Of a stretch of 64,000 bases of DNA, positions 25,857 to 34,918 are shown piece after piece. The stretch comes from Streptomyces rubiginosohelvolus (GTDB lineage Bacteria; Actinomycetota; Actinomycetes; Streptomycetales; Streptomycetaceae). Below the pieces are notes generated by a model. That model did not search any database. It worked only from the letters and a program-made list of their open reading frames with translations, and was not told the origin of the DNA. The DNA lies in the NCBI RefSeq assembly GCF_014649875.1, contig NZ_BMTW01000008.1, forward strand, positions 206,983-270,982, given 5' to 3'. A program made the translations under genes and the position numbers. Position 1 is the first letter of the stretch; every line of letters starts with the position of its first letter.

Positions 25857-25882
25857 CGGGTCCCTCCTGTGCTGCATCGCCA

Positions 25883-26581
25883 TCAGGAGTCGCTCTCTGC
25901 AGGGCGGCCGAGCGGTGGGAGCTCTTGCAAACCCTGGTCCAGATTTTCGGGGAGACCGGCACTGTCCTCGCATTCGAGCTTTTCGGCCAACGCCAAGGAC
26001 GCGGAGTGAACAACGCGAAGGTTGTCCATCAAGTTGTCTTGAGCGTCGCCCCGGTCATGGGCTTTGCCCAGCCCTCCATAGATCCGTGCCGGGCGGTTCT
26101 TCGAGCCGTCGAGCTGCGGGCTGACGCATTCGAAATAGATGCCGGCCGAGCGAACGTTAGCTACCGCCTCCTTACCCAACGAATACCGCTTCGCCCCTTC
26201 TGGATTACCTGGGTAATTGACGTCCTGTGGAGCGTATATGTGGAAAGCCAGGGTCGTCTCTTCACCACTGCGACTCCCCTTCGCAGCCATCTCGCAGAGT
26301 TCTTCTCTTGGCGACCAGCTACGACCGGAGGCGTACCCCTTCTCGATCTCTTCGACCAGCTCGCCCATGCCACCACCTGCTCGCCGCTCGAAGGACGTCG
26401 CGCCCGTCACGGTCTCCACCGTCTTCTCCAGATCACCCGCGAACACCCCATCGCACACCTCCGCCGCGTTTACGTATGGCGACTGGGGCTCCGGGTCCGA
26501 CGAGCATGCGGTGGCACAGACGGCCAGGAGCAGGCCGGCGATCAGTGTCTTTCCGTTCCGGTTCACACCCATACCTTTCAT
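25883..26581 (-). CDS. Putative lipoprotein of the WXG island
   Basis: The 232-residue product has a signal sequence (KTLIAGLLLAVCATAC) with a lipobox-like ATAC, placing the lipidated Cys near residue 26. The mature domain has four further Cys (AEVCDGVF, EELCEMAAK, FECVSPQ and LECEDSAG), suggesting two disulfides, and no enzyme motif. Base composition is clearly less GC-rich than its neighbours. Starts at ATG 26581, ATG 26572 and GTG 26566 are possible; AAAGG precedes the second. It lies 17 nt after the WXG gene, so it is co-transcribed with it. That position is where immunity or accessory lipoproteins often sit; function is not known. Confidence 0.75.
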   Translation of the reverse strand: MKGMGVNRNGKTLIAGLLLAVCATACSSDPEPQSPYVNAAEVCDGVFAGDLEKTVETVTGATSFERRAGGGMGELVEEIEKGYASGRSWSPREELCEMAAKGSRSGEETTLAFHIYAPQDVNYPGNPEGAKRYSLGKEAVANVRSAGIYFECVSPQLDGSKNRPARIYGGLGKAHDRGDAQDNLMDNLRVVHSASLALAEKLECEDSAGLPENLDQGLQELPPLGRPAESDS

Positions 26582-26598
26582 TGCAGGCCGGGGCGGTC

Positions 26599-28941
26599 TC
26601 AGCCCGTCTCCGGATCCGCACCCTGCTGATTCTCTCGTTCGTTACCGACCCCGTAGCCCAAGAGCATCGATTCCTTCAGATCCTCTCGGAACTTCGAATC
26701 TTCCTGGGTCGTGTGAAGAGCGAGGAAATCCTCCATCGGAGCCTCCGCCATCGACTCACCAGAGCGATAGATGCTGTTCCACTCCTCTCTGGTGAGTTGC
26801 TCTGCCTTCTCCTTGCTCTTGTCGACCGAGTTGTCCGAGACATCTCCGACGACCTGGCCGATGACCTGCTCCGCGGCGCCGCCGGCCGTGTCGGTCGCCA
26901 GGGGGATCAGCACGGCGGCCGCACCCACCGCAGCCGTCGCCGGCAGGAACGCGACGCCGGCGGCGATCCCCACCCCCGCGCCGAACTCCACCCAGCCCGC
27001 ACGTTTGGCCACCGCCTTCTCGTAGTCCTCGTGCTTCTTCATGTTGTCCGCCTGGACCTGGTCGGCCCTGGACTGGTCGAGCATGCCCTGAACCTCTGCA
27101 CCGACCCGGACGGTCGTGCGTGCGGCGCCCGTGTCGATGGTTCCGTCGGGGCCCACGTGTGTTTCCAAAGCGCTTCTGGTGTACGCCTGCTCCGCCGCGG
27201 AAAGGGTGGCGTAGGCATCAGGGTGCTGGCCTAGGGCACTGAGGAATTGGCGAGCGTTCGAACGGGCCTCGTCACCGTCATCACCGAAGGGTATATGCCC
27301 TTCGATATTTTTGGTGGGGGCGAAGACACTATTCGCGTCACCCTTGTCCAGAGCCCAGTTGATGTCATCGATATATCCCGCGCCCATGACGCCCATGCTG
27401 TCCGCCAAGCCCTCCTGGTGCTTGAGCAAGCCAGCGTCCGACCCATACTTCTCCATGACCTTCTGCATGATCGCGGCATTGTCGGCGTCCCGCTGTACAC
27501 GCGCGTCCGGCTCGCCCGCCGGGTAGCCCAGGGTCGCCGCCTCCAGGGCATGGCCCAGCGCGTCCGGCATGTACTGGAGAGTGGGTCCCAGCTTGTCCGG
27601 GTCGGTGGAGTTGGAGTCCGGGAACGACTCCCACTTCTCGTTTCCGAAGAAATCGAGGTAGTTGTCGATGGCCTCGCCATCCTGCTTGCCGAGGTCGGCC
27701 GTGGCGCCCTGGTTGACCGTGCCGTCCTCGTTGTAGGCCGTCGGGTCATCGGTGAAGAACTTCTTCGCCGCTTCCGGACTGTTCCCCAGCGCCTCCAGCA
27801 TGGCGGTGGTCGGGTCATAGCCGGACCCGTTCTTCCCCGAGGGGTTGTACGGGTTGTCCAGGAATCCGTTCACCTGCTTGTTGCCGGCGAACCGGTAGGG
27901 ATCCTGCTGGTGCAACTGCGCCACGTGCTCGGCGATCGGGTTGAGGAACTTCGCGTCATAGTTCCCGTACCGCATGATGCCGCCGAGCAGTTGGTAGCCG
28001 TACGGGCCGCCACCGTTGTCGTACTTGGACAACGGGATCTGCTGGGTGCCCATCTTGCGGAGCTCCGGCCCCCACTCCGCGGTGAACGCCTTGTCGTGCG
28101 AGGCGGTGGCCAGGTTGAGGCCGAGGTTGCGCTGGAGCGCCTGGACGTCCGCCAGGCGCTCCTTGTCGACCTTGCTGTAGTCGTTCGTGTCCGTGGCAAG
28201 CTGACCGAAGAAGGCGAGCGCCTTCTCCGGGCCGAGCTTCTCGTAGAAGTTCTTCGCGAACTCCTCCGATTTGCCGTTGTCGCGCAGCAGCTCGTTCAGC
28301 GCCTGGAGTTCCGCGTGCGTGAGGTCGCGGCCCTTGTTTGCCAGGGCGACGGCTCGGGCCGCCTCTTCCTGGTCGAACTTGGTGTACTTCGGAGCGCTGA
28401 AGTCCTTGCGGTCGGTGACGTTGGCCTCGAGAGAGTTCTTGAAGGTCACATCGGTGTCGTTGCAGGTTTCGACGATGGCGTCGATCTTCTTCTGCCACGA
28501 CGCGATGTTCTCCCTCTCCTGCTGGAGGTACTTGCTGAAGTCGGGGTCGTGACGCGCCGCGTTGTTCTCGGAGATCGGGGAACGCGCCGTGACCTTTCCT
28601 CTGCCGTCCACCGAGATCCCGGCGGCCGGCCCCTCGTGGTCCCGGATGTTGACGAGGTCGTCCTTGGCCTTCTTGAAGGCCGCGTACCCCTCTTCGAGCA
28701 GCGTCTTCACACCCTTGGCCTCGGCTGCGGCGTCCGCGAACTCCTTGACGGTCTTGCCGACGAACGCCTTGGTGACCCCCGCGTTGAGGCCTTCCCAGCT
28801 CGCCTTGTTCGCCTTCGCCTTCATTCCGTCCGATGCGTGATCGGCGAGCCTGTCCAGCTTCGTCGCCATTTCCGACCAGTCGTCGGCCGCCGCCTTCAGC
28901 TTCCCCAACGGGGCTTCGACGATGTCCTCGTAACTCAGCAT
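26599..28941 (-). CDS. Large WXG-type protein, candidate type VII secretion substrate
   Basis: The 780-residue protein begins with a helical domain (about 1-100) that has a W-x-G motif at 49-51 (ASWEGLNAG), as in WXG100/ESX proteins. A long alpha-helical middle (170-560), with TAMLEALGNSPEAAKKFF, recalls actinobacterial proteins I associate with DUF6571. A hydrophobic Gly/Ala segment (about 655-690, GVGIAAGVAFLPATAAVGAAAVLIPL) precedes a charged tail. There is no signal peptide and no recognisable toxin domain. The ATG at 28941 follows GGGGGAG. It is preceded by a small helical partner gene and followed by a lipoprotein, a layout common for ESX-exported effectors. Export is inferred. Confidence 0.75.
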   Translation of the reverse strand: MLSYEDIVEAPLGKLKAAADDWSEMATKLDRLADHASDGMKAKANKASWEGLNAGVTKAFVGKTVKEFADAAAEAKGVKTLLEEGYAAFKKAKDDLVNIRDHEGPAAGISVDGRGKVTARSPISENNAARHDPDFSKYLQQERENIASWQKKIDAIVETCNDTDVTFKNSLEANVTDRKDFSAPKYTKFDQEEAARAVALANKGRDLTHAELQALNELLRDNGKSEEFAKNFYEKLGPEKALAFFGQLATDTNDYSKVDKERLADVQALQRNLGLNLATASHDKAFTAEWGPELRKMGTQQIPLSKYDNGGGPYGYQLLGGIMRYGNYDAKFLNPIAEHVAQLHQQDPYRFAGNKQVNGFLDNPYNPSGKNGSGYDPTTAMLEALGNSPEAAKKFFTDDPTAYNEDGTVNQGATADLGKQDGEAIDNYLDFFGNEKWESFPDSNSTDPDKLGPTLQYMPDALGHALEAATLGYPAGEPDARVQRDADNAAIMQKVMEKYGSDAGLLKHQEGLADSMGVMGAGYIDDINWALDKGDANSVFAPTKNIEGHIPFGDDGDEARSNARQFLSALGQHPDAYATLSAAEQAYTRSALETHVGPDGTIDTGAARTTVRVGAEVQGMLDQSRADQVQADNMKKHEDYEKAVAKRAGWVEFGAGVGIAAGVAFLPATAAVGAAAVLIPLATDTAGGAAEQVIGQVVGDVSDNSVDKSKEKAEQLTREEWNSIYRSGESMAEAPMEDFLALHTTQEDSKFREDLKESMLLGYGVGNERENQQGADPETG

Positions 28942-28960
28942 GTGCGCGCTCCCCCGAGCC

Positions 28961-29380
28961 CTACTTCATGTATTCCGACAGCTTGGAGATCGACGTCAGA
29001 TCTCCACCGATCTTCACGTCGTCCTTGGCGTGCTGCGCCTTGGTGTAATCCAGGTGGTTCGAAATGTGCGCACAGGAATCCAGCAGCGTCTTGAGGTGCT
29101 TCTGCCAGAAGTCGTGCACCTTCAGAACCGCCGAGCCGCTCGCGAAGTTGCCGTTGGTGAGCGCGATCGCCGCCGCGAAGGTGGCCGGACGGGCGTGGTC
29201 ACCGTCCTTCGACAGTCTCGTCCTGAGCTCGTAGGCGTCATTCCCGATAGCTCCGAGATCGTCCCGGTTCACCACCAGGTCCGGCGCACCGCCACCCTCA
29301 GCCGGAGCACTGTTGATCTGCATGGCGCTTCGCTGAGCCGCAGCCGAACGCAGTTCGGCCCATTCCTTCTCGAATGTCAC
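28961..29380 (-). CDS. Small helical partner of the WXG-type protein
   Basis: The 139-residue protein is predicted mostly helical, with no membrane segment and no strict WXG motif; the nearest feature is HDFWQKHLKTLLDSCAHISNHLDYTK near the C-terminus. The first half contains GAIGNDAYELRTRLSKDG. A GTG at 29380 with GAGGGA upstream fits. It lies 19 nt upstream of the 780-residue gene, the usual place for the short partner of an ESX heterodimer or a chaperone. The family is not recognised with certainty. Confidence 0.7.
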   Translation of the reverse strand: MTFEKEWAELRSAAAQRSAMQINSAPAEGGGAPDLVVNRDDLGAIGNDAYELRTRLSKDGDHARPATFAAAIALTNGNFASGSAVLKVHDFWQKHLKTLLDSCAHISNHLDYTKAQHAKDDVKIGGDLTSISKLSEYMK

Positions 29381-29689
29381 GAATTCCCTCAGGTCTCATC
29401 CGTGCGGATTGCCTTCGCGGCAACGATACCGTTGAGGGAACAACGCGGACGAGCAAGGTCCACGCCTCTTGCCGGTCATGAATTCAACGAAGAGGCGCTG
29501 GGCAGGGAAATGTCCTTTGTCGCCCCCCTCTTACCGATTACCGCACATTTCTGGGCTCACGTACGAGGTCTCGGCCGGGCGCAGGCTCCAGCGGCGACGC
29601 CCCCTGCTGAGCGCCGAACGCCGAGCGGGACCGTCGCCGGACCCGCCCGGTGCGTCTCACCCCTTCAGTGCCGTCGCCCGGACAACACC
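29381..29689. other. Intergenic region upstream of the WXG island
   Basis: No gene is supported. The AT-richer part at 29400-29560 probably carries the promoter of the minus-strand WXG operon. The part near 29650-29689 is GC-rich and follows the end of the molybdenum-hydroxylase gene. Confidence 0.35.
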
Positions 29690-32053
29690 TCAGCCCCTCG
29701 GCGCCGTCGCCACCGCCGCCTGCGGCCTGATCGGGAGGCGGTTCACCGGGCGGCCCGTTGCCGAGCGGACCGCTGAGGCCACCGCGGCCGGGGCCGTGAC
29801 GACCGGGACTGCCGACGCGGGCTTCGCGCCGAAGGGGGCCACCACGTCGCGTTCCTCGACCAGTTTGACGATGCGGATGTCGGGGGCGTCCAGGGCCGTC
29901 GGGAGCGCGTAGCCCGTCAGGTCGGGGTGGCGGATCAGGCCCTTCGCGGTGCGGAGGTTCTCCGTGAGGGCCGCGCCGATGCCCTGGGTGATGCCCGCCT
30001 CGATGCGGATCACCAGCTGAGCCGGGTTCAGGACGCGGCCGACGTCCTGGGCGACCGCCATCTCGACCACGCGGATCGAGCCGAGTTCGATGTCGACGTC
30101 GACCACCGCCCGTACCGCGCAGAACGCGAGGCCGACGAACGCGTCGCCCTGGCCCGCCTCGTCCAGCGGTTCCGTGGGATGGGGGCGGCACTGGGCGGTG
30201 GCCCAGAGTTCCTTGCCGTCCATCGCCTCCATGACGGTGGTGGAGAGCACCCCGTCGTACGAGGTGATCTTGCCGTCGGCGATCTGGAGCAGCTCCGTGG
30301 ACATGCCGAACTTGTGGGCCAGCGGCTGGAGGAGCTGGGTGCGGACCATCTTCGCCGCGCGTTCCACCGCCCCGCCGGAGACCCAGGTGTGGCGGCCGTG
30401 CGTCGCCGGGCCCGCGGGGGGTTGGTCGGTGTCCACCGCCGCTACGTGGACCTCTTCGACGCCCAGGGTCTCCTGGACGATCTGGCGGGCGAGGGTGGTG
30501 AAGCCCTGGCCCGTTTCGACCGCCGCGCAGATGACGGTGGCCACGCCGTCGTGGACCCGGACCGTGGCCGTCGAGACCTCGTCCGTGCCTTCGGCGCCCA
30601 GCATGTGCACCATGCCCAGCCCGTAGCCCACCCCCCGGCGCACCGCCCCCGGCTCCCCCGCGCCCTCGGGGCCGCCCGGCAGCAGCCAGTCGTCCTCCGG
30701 GGCGTCCTTGGGGAGGGCGGGGAGCGGGAAGTCGCGTACGGCCTGGAGCAGTTCGGCGACCGGGGCCGGGCACGTCACCGTCTGGCCCGTGGGCAGGATG
30801 TCGCCCGTGGAGAGCGTGTTGCGCAGGCGCAGTTCGGCCGGGTCGATGCCCAGCTTCGCGGCCAGCTTGTCCATCTGGCCCTCGTACGCCGCGCAGACCT
30901 GCATCGCGCCCTCGCCGCGCACATGGCCCGAGGGCGGGTTGTTCGTCCGGACCGCCCAGCCCTCGATGAAGGCGTGCGGGACGACGTACGGGCCGCAGGC
31001 GAACGCCACGGCGGCGGCCAGGGATTCGGAGGAGGCGTCGGCGTACGCGCCCGCGTCCAGGAGGATCTGGGCCTCCACCTTGACCAGCCGGCCCTCCGCG
31101 TCCGCGTGGTGGCGGTAGCGCAGGAGGGTGGGGTGGCGGTGGGTGTGGCCGAGGAAGGACTCCTCGCGGCTCGCTGCCAGCTTCACCGGGCAGCCCGTGC
31201 GCAGCGCCAGCAGGCCCAGCGGGATCTGGAATCCCGGGTCCTCGCGGTCGCCGGTCGCCCCGGGCACCCCGGTCACGACGACCTTGACCCGGTCCGGCTC
31301 CAGGCCGAAGCAGGCCGCGATCAGGTCGCGGTCGGTGTGCGGGTCGGTGGAAGCGGTGTAGATCTCGACGCCGCCGTCGGGCCTCGGCACGGCGAGGCCG
31401 GCCTCCGCGCCGATCGGGGCGGGGTCCTGGCGGCCGATGCGGTACAGGCCCTCGACGACGACCTCGCCGGCCGCCTCGGCGTCGCCGTAGCGCAGCGGGA
31501 TGTGGCGGATCAGGTTGCCGTCGGGGTGCAGGGGCTCCGCCGCGAACGCCTTCTCCGGGTCCGTGACCGGCTCCAGCACCTCGTACCGTACGGCGATGGC
31601 GGCGGCGGCCAGCCGAGCCGTGTCCGGGTGGTCCGCGGCGACCGCGGCGATCGCCTCGCCGTGGTGGCGGACCAGGTCGGAGGCGAACACCGGGCGGTCC
31701 ACCACGTGGCGGCCGTAGTTGCTCTCCCCCGGCACGTCCTCGTGCGTGACGACCGCCCGCACCCCGGGCATCTCCTCGGCGCCCGAGGTGTCGATGGACA
31801 GGATCCGCGCGTGCGGGTGCGGGGAGCGCAGCACGGCCGCCCACAGCAGGCCCTCGGCCCAGAGATCGGCGGCGTACGGGAAGGTGCCCTCGGTCTTCGC
31901 CCGGGCGTCGGCGGCCGGGAGCGATGAACCGAGGCCCATCCGGGGCTGCTCCAGGTCCTGGTCCGGGCCGCCGCCGGGTCCGCCGCTCAGCGCGTCGATC
32001 CTGGGCAGGCTGGTGCTGGTCGCGTTGGCCGCGGTGGCCGCGTCGCTGCTCAC
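29690..32053 (-). CDS. Xanthine dehydrogenase-type molybdenum-cofactor subunit
   Basis: The 787-residue large subunit of a molybdenum hydroxylase would bind the molybdopterin cofactor and the substrate (xanthine or another purine or aldehyde). The N-terminal domain (about 38-150) shows PYAADLWAEGLLWAAVLRSPHPHARI and AAVAADHPDTARLAAAAIAVRYE. The cofactor domain follows, with HTHRHPTLLRYRHHADAEG, RTNNPPSGHVRGEGAMQV and the C-terminal ITQGIGAALTENLRTAKG, whose Glu is the expected catalytic base. A GTG at 32053 has AAGGAGG 4 nt upstream. It is the last gene of a three-subunit operon (FAD, 2Fe-2S, Mo). The substrate is not fixed by sequence alone. Confidence 0.88.
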   Translation of the reverse strand: MSSDAATAANATSTSLPRIDALSGGPGGGPDQDLEQPRMGLGSSLPAADARAKTEGTFPYAADLWAEGLLWAAVLRSPHPHARILSIDTSGAEEMPGVRAVVTHEDVPGESNYGRHVVDRPVFASDLVRHHGEAIAAVAADHPDTARLAAAAIAVRYEVLEPVTDPEKAFAAEPLHPDGNLIRHIPLRYGDAEAAGEVVVEGLYRIGRQDPAPIGAEAGLAVPRPDGGVEIYTASTDPHTDRDLIAACFGLEPDRVKVVVTGVPGATGDREDPGFQIPLGLLALRTGCPVKLAASREESFLGHTHRHPTLLRYRHHADAEGRLVKVEAQILLDAGAYADASSESLAAAVAFACGPYVVPHAFIEGWAVRTNNPPSGHVRGEGAMQVCAAYEGQMDKLAAKLGIDPAELRLRNTLSTGDILPTGQTVTCPAPVAELLQAVRDFPLPALPKDAPEDDWLLPGGPEGAGEPGAVRRGVGYGLGMVHMLGAEGTDEVSTATVRVHDGVATVICAAVETGQGFTTLARQIVQETLGVEEVHVAAVDTDQPPAGPATHGRHTWVSGGAVERAAKMVRTQLLQPLAHKFGMSTELLQIADGKITSYDGVLSTTVMEAMDGKELWATAQCRPHPTEPLDEAGQGDAFVGLAFCAVRAVVDVDIELGSIRVVEMAVAQDVGRVLNPAQLVIRIEAGITQGIGAALTENLRTAKGLIRHPDLTGYALPTALDAPDIRIVKLVEERDVVAPFGAKPASAVPVVTAPAAVASAVRSATGRPVNRLPIRPQAAVATAPRG

Positions 32054-32129
32054 GCCGCCTCCTTGTCGATCACGTGGTGCTGCTGGTGATGCGTGTGCCG
32101 CTGCTGTACGGCGGGGCCGCGGGCGTGCC

Positions 32130-33698
32130 TCACAGCGCCTCTCCCTCGTGCGGGTGGGGGCCCTGCTGCACGCCGCCGGCGCCCGGCTCGGCCTGGTGCG
32201 GGATGCGCGCCTCGTCCGGGGCCGCCGTGGCCGCCGCCTCGGCGTTCGCCTCGCGGGCCGCGACGACGTCCGCCACCGCGTCGAGCACGCCCCGGTAGCC
32301 GGAACAGCGGCAGAGGTTGCCGCAGAGCGCCGCCCGGGTCTCCAGCTCGGTGGGGGCGTGGTTGCCCTCCAGCAGGTCGTGGACGGTCATCGCCATGCCG
32401 GGGATGCAGAAGCCGCACTGGACGGCTCCGCAGGCGGACAGGGCGCGCTGGACGTCGGACGGTTCGCCGTCGACCGCCAGGCCCTCGACCGTCCGCACCT
32501 CGCTGCCCGCCGCCGTGGCCGCGGGGACCAGGCAGGAGGCGACCAGTCGGCCGTCGACCTGGACGTTGCACGCGCCGCACTCGCCCTGCGAGCAGCCGTC
32601 CTTGGCCCCGGCCAGACCGAGGCGCTCGCGGAGCACGTAGAGCAGGGACTCGCCGATCCAGGCGTCGCTGACCGGGCGGTCCACACCGTTCACATGGAGC
32701 AGGTAGGACGCGGCGGGGTGCTCGCTCGGCACGTCGGGGAGGGCGGGGGCCTCGTCGGCCGGAGCGGGGAGGTCGGGGGCGGTGGGGGCGGTGGGGGCGG
32801 TTGCGGTGGGGGCGGTGTCCGCTACAGCCTCCGTCGCTGCCTCCGCCTCCGCGTTCGGTTCCGCTTCCTCCTCCGGGAGCGCTTCCGCTTCGCCCTCCGC
32901 GGACGCGTTGCCTTCGGCTTCCGGCTCGGCTTCGGGTGCCGCCGCCGGTTCCGGTTCCGGGGCCTCCTCCGGCGCCGGTACGGGAGCGGCCTCCGGTTCC
33001 GGTGTGGCCCAGGGGGCGGGCGCGCCGCCGGGCAGCGTGGCCGGGCGGGCGCTGTCCGTGTACCACTGCGGAGTGTGCGCCGACGCCAGGAACTCGCCCG
33101 ATTCGTCCGGGAGATCCCCGTCCGCGACCGGGATGGTCCACTGGCCCGTGTGGCCGGAGTGACCCGTGTGGGCCGAGGCATCGGGCTCCCCCGCCGCCTC
33201 CGGGGCCGGCGCCGTCTCCCCCAGGGTCTCGGTGAAGTTCCACTGGGCCGTGGCGTGCGAGGTGTCCTGGTACGGGCCCTGGTAGCCGCTGTCCACGCCG
33301 CCCTGCTGGTTCGGGTCCGGCCACTGGATCGCCCCGGTCTCCTGCGCGGCGGCCTCGTACGCGGCGGCGGCCTCCTCGGCGCGCTGCTCGGCCTGCGCCT
33401 GCTGGGTCTGCGTCTGGATCACCCAGCTGCCCGTCGCCGCCGGGTCCAGACCGGCGGCCGGGGTCAGCGGAACGATCATCGGCGGGACATACCCGTGGCC
33501 GGGCGCGGCCAGCGGGATGTTCGCCAGGTCCTCCGGCGGCAGGTGGACGAACGCGGTGGCGTCGGCCGCGGTGGCGTCGGCGTCGAAGCCGTCGCCCTGC
33601 GGGGTCGGCTCCCAGCCGCCGTACCGGGGGTCCGGGCCCTCGGAGTGCCCCTGTCCCTGCTGCCCGTACCGCTGGTGGGGGTTTTCCTCATTGCTCAC
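32130..33698 (-). CDS. 2Fe-2S subunit of the molybdenum hydroxylase, with acidic N-terminal extension
   Basis: The last 198 of 522 residues are a standard two-cluster small subunit. The plant-type cluster has GCSQGECGACNVQVDG and a further Cys in LVASC; the helical cluster has CGAVQCGFCIPG and CGNLCRCSGY. The first 324 residues are unlike the family: low-complexity, rich in Glu, Ala, Pro and Gln, with EPEPAAAPEAEPEAEG-like repeats. Nothing suggests a signal or membrane segment. The GTG at 33698 overlaps the FAD-subunit stop (GTGA) with GGAGGG 8-13 nt upstream, so the extension is really in the translated frame. A start nearer the domain would lack a ribosome site. Confidence 0.85.
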   Translation of the reverse strand: MSNEENPHQRYGQQGQGHSEGPDPRYGGWEPTPQGDGFDADATAADATAFVHLPPEDLANIPLAAPGHGYVPPMIVPLTPAAGLDPAATGSWVIQTQTQQAQAEQRAEEAAAAYEAAAQETGAIQWPDPNQQGGVDSGYQGPYQDTSHATAQWNFTETLGETAPAPEAAGEPDASAHTGHSGHTGQWTIPVADGDLPDESGEFLASAHTPQWYTDSARPATLPGGAPAPWATPEPEAAPVPAPEEAPEPEPAAAPEAEPEAEGNASAEGEAEALPEEEAEPNAEAEAATEAVADTAPTATAPTAPTAPDLPAPADEAPALPDVPSEHPAASYLLHVNGVDRPVSDAWIGESLLYVLRERLGLAGAKDGCSQGECGACNVQVDGRLVASCLVPAATAAGSEVRTVEGLAVDGEPSDVQRALSACGAVQCGFCIPGMAMTVHDLLEGNHAPTELETRAALCGNLCRCSGYRGVLDAVADVVAAREANAEAAATAAPDEARIPHQAEPGAGGVQQGPHPHEGEAL

Positions 33699-34591
33699 GA
33701 CAGTGCCCTCCCCAGCGCGCGTCGGGCGAGCGCGGCGACGGTGCGCCGCAGATGCAGGACGGCCGGGGACAGCGGCGGGGCCTCTGATCCGTCGGCCGGT
33801 GGTGCGTGGTCCGGGATGCAGGCGGCGGCGACGTACTCGCCGAAGGCGGCCAGCGCGTCGGGGGCCAGGCCCCGCTCGCCGTCCCAGTCGATCAGCGAGG
33901 CGATCCACCGCTCCGCCTCCAGCGGGCGCAGCGGCATCGGGGCGATGGCGCCGACCGCGCAGCGCACGCCCCGGCGGGCCGGGTCCAGGACGATGGCGAC
34001 CGAGGCGGTGGCGCGGCCGGGGCCGGTGCGCCCGGTGGCCTTCAGGAAGACCTGCGGGGCGTGCAGCAGCGGTACGCGGACGAAGCCGATGAGCTCCGCG
34101 GGCTCCAGCAGTTCGCGGCCGGCCAGCAGATGGGAGACGGGGATCTCGCGGCGGGCGCCCTCGGGGCCCGCGATGACGAGCTCGGCCTCCAGCGCGGCCA
34201 GCACCGGCAGGGAGTCGCCGGTGGGCGCGGAGGTGACGATGTTGCCGCCGAGCGTTCCGGCGTTACGGATCTGGGGCGGGCCCGCGGCGCGGGCGGAGGC
34301 GGCGAGGGCGGGGATGAGGGCGGCGAAGTCCGGGCGTCCCATCCGGGCGTGGGTGAGTCCGGCGCCCAGGAGGGCGTGGCCGTCCTGGTAGTGCCAGCCG
34401 CGCAGCTCGCTGATCCGGCCGAGGCCGACCAGTCCCGAGGGGCGCAGCAGCCCCTTGTTGACGGCTGCCATCAGGTCCGTGCCCCCGGCAACCGGAACGG
34501 CTGCGGGCATGGCGCCGAGAGCCGCCACGGCCTCGTCCAACGAGGTCGGCAGCGTCACCGACTGCATCGCCTGCGGTGCGTGCGTGGTCAA
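33695..34591 (-). CDS. FAD-binding subunit of the molybdenum hydroxylase
   Basis: The 298-residue medium subunit carries the CO dehydrogenase-flavoprotein fold. It shows AAVPVAGGTDLMAAVNKG (about 28-45), the FAD pyrophosphate loop, and AGPPQIRNAGTLGGNIVTSAPTGDSLPVLAALEAEL (about 100-135), including the TLGGN motif. It transfers electrons from the 2Fe-2S clusters to NAD+ or another acceptor. The start is probably the TTG at 34591 (GGAAGGGG about 9 nt upstream), as the N-terminus TTHAPQAMQSVTLPTSLDEAVAAL fits the family; the frame upstream to 34756 is not family-like. It is first in the operon and overlaps the next gene by 4 nt. Confidence 0.88.
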   Translation of the reverse strand: MTTHAPQAMQSVTLPTSLDEAVAALGAMPAAVPVAGGTDLMAAVNKGLLRPSGLVGLGRISELRGWHYQDGHALLGAGLTHARMGRPDFAALIPALAASARAAGPPQIRNAGTLGGNIVTSAPTGDSLPVLAALEAELVIAGPEGARREIPVSHLLAGRELLEPAELIGFVRVPLLHAPQVFLKATGRTGPGRATASVAIVLDPARRGVRCAVGAIAPMPLRPLEAERWIASLIDWDGERGLAPDALAAFGEYVAAACIPDHAPPADGSEAPPLSPAVLHLRRTVAALARRALGRALS

Positions 34592-34864
34592 CCCAGCTGC
34601 CCCTTCCCGGTGTCCCGGCGCTCTGGCCTGTTCCGCCGTACGGTACGTGTTCACAGCCCGGACGTGGCAACTCTGGCACATCTTCCGATCGGACCGGAGC
34701 GAGGGTCCGCGAAGGACGGTTCCGTCCCTGACCTGCGGGATGTTCCGGTTTCGCATGTCTTCGGCGGGGAAGGTGAATTGCCACTCTTCAGCGAGGCTTG
34801 TACGACTTATGCCCTTCGTTCCCTCGCGCTGTCCCGCGCCGGCGGGCGGGCCGTCCCGGACGCG
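34592..34864. other. Promoter region of the molybdenum-hydroxylase operon
   Basis: No gene is visible between the FAD subunit start and the hexosaminidase terminator. It must contain the promoter for the three-gene operon; no clear operator stands out. Confidence 0.4.
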
Positions 34865-34904
34865 CGTCGGCCGCAGCGGTCCCGGAGGACGGCTGCGGCC
34901 GACG
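34865..34904. terminator. Hairpin ending the hexosaminidase operon
   Basis: A 13-bp outer stem (34865-34877 with 34892-34904) and a 4-bp inner stem, separated by one mismatch, lie 15 nt past the hexosaminidase stop on the minus strand. Confidence 0.75.
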
Positions 34905-34918
34905 GAGGCCCTGAGGGG

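Noticed and set aside
29927..31927. Plus-strand open frame of 666 codons opposite the molybdenum-hydroxylase gene
   Set aside because: The minus strand has conserved motifs and a good ribosome site; the plus frame has neither.
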